From positions 14,319,641 to 14,383,640 of the forward strand of contig CM055749.1 in the NCBI GenBank assembly GCA_029465975.1: a stretch of DNA of 64,000 nt, read 5' to 3'. This document shows positions 57,561 through 64,000 of this stretch, in pieces; position 1 is the stretch's first letter, and each line of letters begins with the position of its first letter. The notes beneath the pieces are model-generated. The model was given only the letters and a program-made list of their open reading frames with translations. It was not told the DNA's origin and made no database searches. A program made the position numbers and the translations under genes. This stretch comes from Dallia pectoralis (taxonomy: Eukaryota > Chordata > Actinopteri > Esociformes > Umbridae).

Positions 57561-58559
57561 AAATACACACAATCCTTAAATCCCAAACAGCCGGGACACT
57601 TAATTAAACCAAATGTCAAACGGCTGCGACAAAATCCAAGTGCACAGAATCCCAAACATGCTCCAACACTCTCCTAGCCCACTAGATGTCCCTGGTCGAC
57701 TAGGAATTTTGTCAATGCGAAAGATCAACTGACAATTCTATCACCTGAACATTTCGCCAAGAAAGAAAGGAAAATGTTAGGTTCCACCAGTAGTGGTTCA
57801 TGCATGGTTTGAGGCACATCCCTGATTCATAACCCTCTACCGGTTAATCTTTTTAGATTAGGAACAACTTGTCTGGCATGGTAAGGCCTCGCTTCACTAG
57901 ATTATCATCGATGATGGCCAGGACTTCGTTTGAGCAACAACAGTTCTGCCTCGCTCTCTTTGACAATCAACATTTTGACGGGCCACATGCCCCCGCCTCC
58001 AAACTGCCCATGTTGGTGTCCAGAAAGCATGTTCAAATAATAGCAATAGCTAAATAGAGCATTGTAAATATTCCTGCTGACCGATAGGGCGCAGCCTTAG
58101 TGAAATTGGCATTACACGCATAGTTACTTTTCACTGACAGCAAGCAGGCATTACTTGACGTCAAATTGACACATTGAGACAGAAATAGTCAGAAAACCGG
58201 ATATTTGTATGTACTTATATGTATTTATGGGCCTTTAGTGTTGATGTACTTTCCAACTTATCTAACATAACCTGTTGTAATTATGGCTTGGTTATTATGA
58301 GACCTGTACATACATGGGAACCTGACAAAACTTAGACTTTTCTATAGAAAACACAGGGCATCTAGTCTAATGATTTTTTATTTTATTTTATTATGTACTG
58401 AACCATTCCTGTCTGTCTCAAATGCTGCAGCCAAAAGGTTTTGGTTTATATTAATCAGAAATTCATCAGAGACAGAAAGGGAATGTGTACATCTACAAGT
58501 GTAATAAACAAGAGAATATGCAAGAGAATACAAGAGGCTGTGAGTGAGACTGCAGGCGC

Positions 58560-58765
58560 GAGTTTACATAGATGTGTGAGTCTTTTAGAGGTGGGGGGCT
58601 GAAGTGTGCCTGCCTGCAAGTGTTGAAGCAGAGATAGCACGGTGAGTGACGTCAGCAAGGAGGCCCCGTGGGGATGGGATGAGTCAGAGCCAGGGCCGCG
58701 GCCTCGCCAGCTCTCTGCAGCCATGAACGCGTCATTGCCAGTCTCACTGACACCATCTCACATTT
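58560..58765. other. GC-rich segment with a CRE-like site
   Basis: More GC-rich than its surroundings (ggggctgaagtgtgcctgcc..cagggccgcggcctcgccag). It contains tgacgtca-like gtgagtgacgtcagc at 58643-58657. It might be a regulatory or conserved non-coding element; no coding frame is supported. Confidence 0.3.
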
Positions 58766-59502
58766 CCCTGCATCTGCTTCAATGCGCCTCCTCGTGAGGA
58801 TCACTTATTCTGTGGTACACGCCAGTCGTCTCTCTTCTTCGGCAGGCTCACAGGATGAGAGGTGCCTAACAGCCAGGCTATTATTATGGGTTCACACAAA
58901 CTGTTTACACCCAATTGTTTATTCTGGTTCATTATTAAGGGCCATGGTTGCTGTTTTCGATTATATATGTATAGAAATGTGACACTGTTCATCACATTAA
59001 TATGCAACTTAAATGTTTCTCAATGGGTGTTCATACAAACACACTTCAATAATCCTTGTGATTATTGCTCCTACAAATTCAACATAAATATTTCTCAAAC
59101 ATGCAGAAACATACCTTGATAAAGTAATTTCCAATCGTTCATAAAGAGGTGAAATTTTCTTAGTTCACTGTTTTCTGACTCTTAGAACATTTTAAATAGT
59201 TCCATTCCTTCCATAGCTGTCACCTAGATTGAAAATGTGCACCTGGTCAGACCAAAACCTGTCCAGGTCCTGTAAAGATGTCACAGAAACTAAATAAGCC
59301 TGGCAGAACAAAAATCCATACTACAAAATAAGAAAAATGTGGTTGTTACAGTGTGCATGGCAAGTAAGATAACAATTTAAACTGATGTTAATGACATTAA
59401 CAGCAACGGATATCAAAAGCAAGGTTTTTCTCCTTCAACTTGTTTCTATTGCTTTGTTTTGGAGTCCAGCAAAGCGAGCAGGAAGCTAGGCTACTAATTT
59501 AC

Positions 59503-59574
59503 GGTTATGTGGTCGCGCTGAAATGATGCAGAGTTTGGACCATTTCACATTAGGTGACATCCAGTGGTACACGC

Positions 59575-59605
<31 letters not shown>

Positions 59606-59727
59606 TAGGCAGGCTCACAAGATGAGAGGTGCCTAACAGCCTGGCTATTATTAGGGGTTATGTGGTTGTGCTGAAATGATGCAGAGTTTGGACCATTTCA
59701 CATTAGGTGACATCCAGTGGTACACGC

Positions 59728-59758
<31 letters not shown>

Positions 59759-59866
59759 TAGGCAGGCTCACAAGATGAGAGGTGCCTAACAGCCTGGCTA
59801 TTATTAGGGGTTATGTGGTTGTGCTGAAATGATGCAGAGTTTGGACCATTTCACAGTAGGCGGCAT
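59503..59866. repeat. 153-bp tandem duplication (2.4 copies) with (TC)n tracts
   Basis: Unit 1 59503-59655, unit 2 59656-59808, partial unit 3 59809-59866. Each full unit contains ttatgtggt..gctgaaatga, a (CT)12-13 tract (59580-59605, 59733-59758) and ggcaggctcacaagatgaga. Units 1 and 2 are almost identical. A third, isolated copy of the part around the tract occurs at 58813-58890 (tacacgccagtcgtctctct, aggtgcctaacagccaggct), without the long CT run. Confidence 0.92.
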
Positions 59867-59869
59867 CCA

Positions 59870-60855
59870 TTTTGCAATGAGACTTCAACTGCTAGGGTGC
59901 CTTAAACTTCCAATATGTTGTGTGAGGCCGCTTCTAAAGGGTAATGGGTAGGGCCGTTAGCAAGTCCCTGTCCTTTATACAGGCACCTTGGGCATTGTGA
60001 CGTAATATTGATGTTGCACTAAGCTAGCGTCAGTTGGGAGCAGGTACGTCTATAACGACAGAGAGAGGCACACACCCTAGCTTGTTTCTGTTTATGTCTC
60101 TGTCTTTTCTGTGGACGGATGTGAGATGAGTGCCTTACATTATGTTCTCCATAGTGTGCTATGATTTGTTGCCTATAGAGTAAGCTGTTGATATACATTG
60201 GTAGGATTTTCAGTTATTGTATTCTAATGCTAGAGTGGCTTTTTTCACTGGATAAATCATGGTTTGGCTAAGTTATTTTATCTGTATCTTCAGTATTTAA
60301 ATTTCTTTGTTATTGTAGATGTTGGATGTACCTCTGTTAGATGATAAACTGTGGGGTTCCACCTCGACTCTCTTCAGTTCAGGGTTTTAATATATTCTCA
60401 GTTGTGAGATTGTTGGGATGGCAGCTTCTTTGTGATGTTTACCTACTTTCTCTCACGTGTAGCACTGATGCTATGCACACATATGATTGGGCTTTGCGAG
60501 AGCGCTTCCAGGACTCATGCTGTATGGTGCATGCTGTGGTCAAGAGGGTACTGTGTTGGAGTAATGAGGTGTTTCAATCTATAAACTGGTTGATCTATGT
60601 TGCCTTCATTTATGTTACTCAGGGGGATGATGAATATTGTGTTGTGGGTAATTTATTGTTGTTGATGCAAACATTTTTCATCAATGCTGGCAAACCAATA
60701 ACACAATACCAATAATTGCCCTAAATATACTTGCACAGCTGATGTTGTGGGGTCTATCTAAGTTTGTGCTCTATTGGTTTCTGCTCTGGTTGCTGGGCAG
60801 TCGTGTCACCAAGGAGGTGTGGGGGGTTGGGACCCCAAATGCAAAAAATGACTGT
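59870..60855. other. No recognised feature
   Basis: The plus-strand frame of 124 codons at 60341-60715 shows no motif, is Cys/Leu/Phe-rich in a way typical of random T-rich frames, and has no exon signals; it is not called as a gene. Confidence 0.5.
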
Positions 60856-60860
60856 CTATG

Positions 60861-61460
60861 TCAATACGCTGTCATATCAATCAATGTCATATTATAGTCA
60901 CGAAAAGTCATGAAAACAGCCATGTAGCATGGGTGGCTATATTCTTTTAAGATGTTCCGTGCTTTGTTCAGGCAGATCGTGTGGTATATGCCTTGCACAG
61001 AAGGAAGATGGCAGCCGATGATAGGTTTTGCTGTCTTAACCACCCTCTGGAGGGCCTTACCAGGTGGGAATACAGCTTGACAAATATTCTTGATGGTGAA
61101 CCTGTAGAAGTTGGTGACTGTTTTTGCAGACACATTTCTTGAGTCTTCTCAGGAAGTAAGGGTTTTTACCACTGAGTCTGCTTGTCTTGTCCACATGAGG
61201 TTGTCTTGGATAAAAACACTCTCTCCAGAGCAGCTCCATCGATGTGTATGGGGGCATGCCACTGCCGCTTCCTAAAGTTCACCTTCCGGAATGTCATCCA
61301 CAACAAGAGTCTAGATACTAATCGTGAGAAGAACAGAGATGTGTCAACACCATGTTTCCTCCAATAGCTCCTGCTGGGCTGAGAATTTGTCATCGGCATG
61401 TATTGAACACAGACCCATGACTTTCTACAAGCCTCCCCCGTCCCGGATAGTATACAAACT
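60861..61460 (-). pseudogene. LINE ORF2 C-terminal remnant
   Basis: Minus-strand frames read, in order, VNFRKRQWHAPIHIDGAALE (about 61290-61230), KNPYFLRRLKK (about 61160), VSAKTVTNFYRFTIKNI (about 61130), ALQRVVKTAKPIIGCHLPSV (about 61050), QGIYHTICLN and ARNILKEYSHP (about 60990-60930). This is the conserved post-RT region of fish CR1/L2-like LINEs (IDG..ERV, LRRL, FYR, LQRVVKTA, ARNI..SHP). Frameshifts separate the pieces. Confidence 0.72.
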
Positions 61461-61472
61461 TGCAAGTAAAAT

Positions 61473-61745
61473 TTGACAGGCGGTGGGATTATTGCACACA
61501 CTAGAAACAATGTTTTCTACCTTTTTAAATGTCTGTGTGGTTTTGCCTATATGGGGAAGATGCAACAGGACTCAAAATATGCATACCCTAAAACTGAAGC
61601 AAAATTAGAAACCATGATAGACAGTCCAGTTTGCAATGCACCTCATGACTGCCAGGCACAATGTAGCAAAATGATGTATTATTATAATAATGATATTGAT
61701 GATGTTGATGCTTTATTGAAAGAAAACGTGGAGAAATGCAAGTAA
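61473..61745 (+). pseudogene. Penelope-like element GIY-YIG endonuclease fragment (probable)
   Basis: Plus frame contains NNVFYLFKCLCGFAYMGKMQ and, ~25 residues later, ETMIDSPVCNAPHDCQAQ. This resembles the C-terminal endonuclease of Penelope-like retroelements (VYLLKCPCGLAYVGKT..SPVARHF). GFAYMGK would correspond to the second half of the GIY-YIG motif. The catalytic Arg/Glu are not evident. It lies beside the opposite-strand LINE remnant. Confidence 0.5.
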
Positions 61746-61999
61746 ATACCAATAGAAAAGCAAACAAAAAGTCAGTGGTCACTGTCATGCAGTTCTGTTT
61801 CTTTGACTTGATTAAATTGGCTGAAGAGTATTTACATCGTAACTATTGTAGAAGAAATAACAACGGGGATACGATTAAGTGGATGTTTACACAAAATTTA
61901 TTTCAAACATTTTTCTCTATTTTGGCTTTTGGTCAAACATATTTTTTTTTAGTTTCACACATTTTTTGGGTGGGGCAAACTGGTACAGCAAAATGTAAT

Positions 62000-62970
62000 G
62001 TAAAATGTAAAGTAGGAAAAGTCTTTGAAGGCTTGTATCCCTGTTTGTGTAGCAAATCCTGTGCTATAATTACTTCAGTTGCAGTATCTTACCTATGGTG
62101 AAATACTTTTCAAAATGATTTTCAGAAGAATAACTAGCTGAGAAGTACACTTACATTTATATAAATCCATATTTGTGTTTATGTTTCAGAAAGAACATAC
62201 CATTGGAGTTCTTTATTGAAAGCAGCGACACATCCTGTTTCCATGGTTCCTCTGGATAAAGTATCTTGAGTTTTGTTGGAGATATTTTAATAATTTGAAT
62301 AAATGAGACATATAGCTACATTTAGGTAAATCAATGTTGTTTTATCTTCTTTAGAAAGTATATTTGATTGGAGCTTTGACATAAGAATTGCCAAAAATCA
62401 TGTTGCCATGGTTACCCCGGTTGCAGTATCTTGAGTTTGAGCTTCAGATTTAAATAGCTGAAATGTATAACTATACATAAGTATCTCCATGTTGGTGGAT
62501 CTGGTTCAAAAGGTACATTCCACTGGAGCTGTTTTTAAAAAGTAGGAAATAATACTGTTGCTATGGTTACTCTGATTCCAGTGTCTCAAGTTTGGTAAAA
62601 TATATTTTAATATTAGTTTTCTGGATTGTATAGTGGAAAAGAACAGGAACATTTACGTAAAGCCATGTTTGTGTATCTGATTTTGAGAGTACTTTCCATT
62701 GGAGCTGTTTTTGAAAAGTAGGAAAAATCCTGTTGCTATGGTTTTTTCTGGTTGCAGTATATCATGTTTGGTAAGAGATCTATTCTTATTTTTTACTTTA
62801 ATGAATGAGAAGTTGAGATACACAGACATGGACTTACCTAAATGTCGTTCCTGGTTCAGAAAGTGCATGCATGCCATAAGTGCAATTTATGAAAAGCTGC
62901 AAAGAATCTTATAGCATTGGTTATTCTGGTTGCTGTATCTCGAGTTTGGTAAGAGGTCATTTTTTACTGA
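62000..62970. repeat. Degenerate tandem array, six ~155-180-bp units with an X-box-like core
   Basis: Cores at 62061 (gtgctataattact), 62237 (gtttccatggttcc), 62402 (gttgccatggttac), 62557 (gttgctatggttac), 62732 (gttgctatggtttt) and 62911 (atagcattggttat), each followed by ctggttgcagtatcttgagt-like sequence and a purine/T-rich stretch, and several preceded by cattggagctgtttttgaaa. Spacings are 176, 165, 155, 175 and 179. The whole-unit similarity is low outside these blocks. Family not recognised. Confidence 0.75.
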
Positions 62971-63416
62971 CTTAAGGGGGTGTTAGGAGAATGAGGGAGG
63001 AGGTATGGCGTCCCGCTGGTTTCATTTGAAAAGTAGTCCAAATTAAATCTGTGAAAATATTGTTAATGTTATTTCTGAAAGTTTTGTTCGGAATAATATT
63101 TTTTGTTTTCGATCACAATAGTTGAGAATGCTTAGGGTATTTTACATTTATTCTCTAAGTAATTTGAAAGGTGTAAGAGTGTAAACAATTTGCATGTTTT
63201 GGTGGATATGCAGAACGCAGTCGCAGAGCTGAGGTACCAAAACTTTCAATGACACAATAATTCAGACTGTTGCCTAAAGAAAAGTGTTGTACGTCATGCA
63301 TAAAAAATTGCCTGGCCTGGTTACCAAACCAACCCTCGTTTTTGAAAATATTACAACAATCCCTTAACAGTCCATAACATTTAATGATATTTAAGGAGTT
63401 TTGTGTGGTAAAGCAG

Positions 63417-63900
63417 TCAGAATCAGAATTCAGAATCAGGTTTATATACCAAGTCTGTTTACAAGTCCGACCATTGGCTGTGGCACTTAGAACACACATT
63501 TTAAGACGTACACAAACAGTGTAAACAAAGCAAAACACACAACACAAACAGTCATTGGTAATCCAGCTAAGAACGGTACATTAGCCCCCAAAAACTTGAA
63601 GTGTTATAAATCCATAATGTATTGTAGGAAATGTAAGGTAATGTAAGGTACTTTTCCCACAGACATGAACATACATGCACCAGAGAAGAGACCTTCTCAA
63701 AATGAGGGTTTGTCTACCTCCTGGCCAAGTGATAGCCATCTTCTCACAGTTGAATCTGATAATCAGTGATTTTAGGAAGCGCAGAGATGACACTTTTGGA
63801 CTGTCCTCGGAGGAGGACAAGAAGGTGGCAAAGATGGATAGGGTGATCCTTAGTGGGTAGCATAACTGAATCGCTAAAGTTGGGAAAATGTAAACAAGAC
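63417..63900 (-). repeat. Possible LINE 3' tail
   Basis: cagaatcagaattcagaatc at 63417 followed by aggtttatataccaagtctg resembles the 3' short-repeat tail and 3' UTR of fish LINEs on the minus strand; cccccaaaaacttgaagtgt (63584) also resembles known repeat text. The coding end was not identified. Confidence 0.3.
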
Positions 63901-64000
63901 AATGTTCAAATGTTTTAAATAGCTGTAGATAAAGATGTCTAGGAATATAGAGATGAGTCTCACTCCTTTAGCCTTAACATGAGATTGGGTGCAGGTCAGG

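Larger units (their letters stand above)
54240..58560. other. 3' flank of METTL15 without recognised genes
   Basis: Apart from the foldback, microsatellite and direct-repeat units listed, 54240-54610, 54890-56320, 56370-56690 and 57560-58560 show AT-rich sequence with only short open frames and no recognised element. Confidence 0.6.

Noticed and set aside
60341..60715. 124-codon plus-strand frame as a gene
   Set aside because: No motif, no splice or start support, and composition typical of a chance frame in T-rich DNA.

Overview
This window is vertebrate, almost certainly teleost fish, nuclear DNA. It is AT-rich, has one 500-bp run of N (a typical scaffold gap), contains GT-AG introns of 5 to 20 kb, and is packed with remnants of repeat families typical of fish genomes: several Tc1/mariner families, hAT, PIF-Harbinger, Rex3-type LINEs, other LINEs, a Penelope-like fragment and tRNA-derived SINEs. 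A pike- or salmon-like fish is a guess from the look of the dispersed repeats, not proven here.

Only one host gene is clearly recognised: METTL15, the mitochondrial 12S rRNA N4-cytosine methyltransferase of the MraW/RsmH family, on the + strand. Four coding exons join in phase (12715-12851, 33350-33538, 38931-39109, 53627-54084) and give the last ~320 residues and the stop codon. The N-terminal exon or exons, with the start codon and the first ~90 residues, were not found and probably lie upstream of the window. A candidate poly(A) signal is at 54230.

Layout. 1-12.7 kb: upstream intron or flank with a Tc1 element, a TTAA-flanked MITE, a non-autonomous hAT element with an internal 410-bp-offset duplication, opposed tRNA-like SINE heads, a second Tc1 family, and a LINE interrupted by a MITE. 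12.9-33.3 kb: a 20.5-kb intron with Tc1 remnants, a gap, a long inverted repeat, an old hAT transposase pseudogene that received a younger hAT insertion with a perfect 8-bp target duplication, and a 225-bp quasi-palindrome. 33.5-38.9 kb: an intron with a 25-copy, 39-bp minisatellite. 39.1-53.6 kb: an intron with a PIF-Harbinger element (SANT-like and transposase remnants) that is split by a Rex3-like LINE flanked by a perfect 10-bp target duplication. 54.1-64 kb: 3' flank with foldback and tandem repeats, LINE and Penelope-like remnants, and a six-unit degenerate array carrying X-box-like motifs.

No new multi-gene system was found. The items most worth a second look are the long palindromes, the 39-bp minisatellite, the X-box-like array, a short unlisted ORF predicted to span a membrane (16459-16611, minus strand), and the nested insertions that give a relative order of events.
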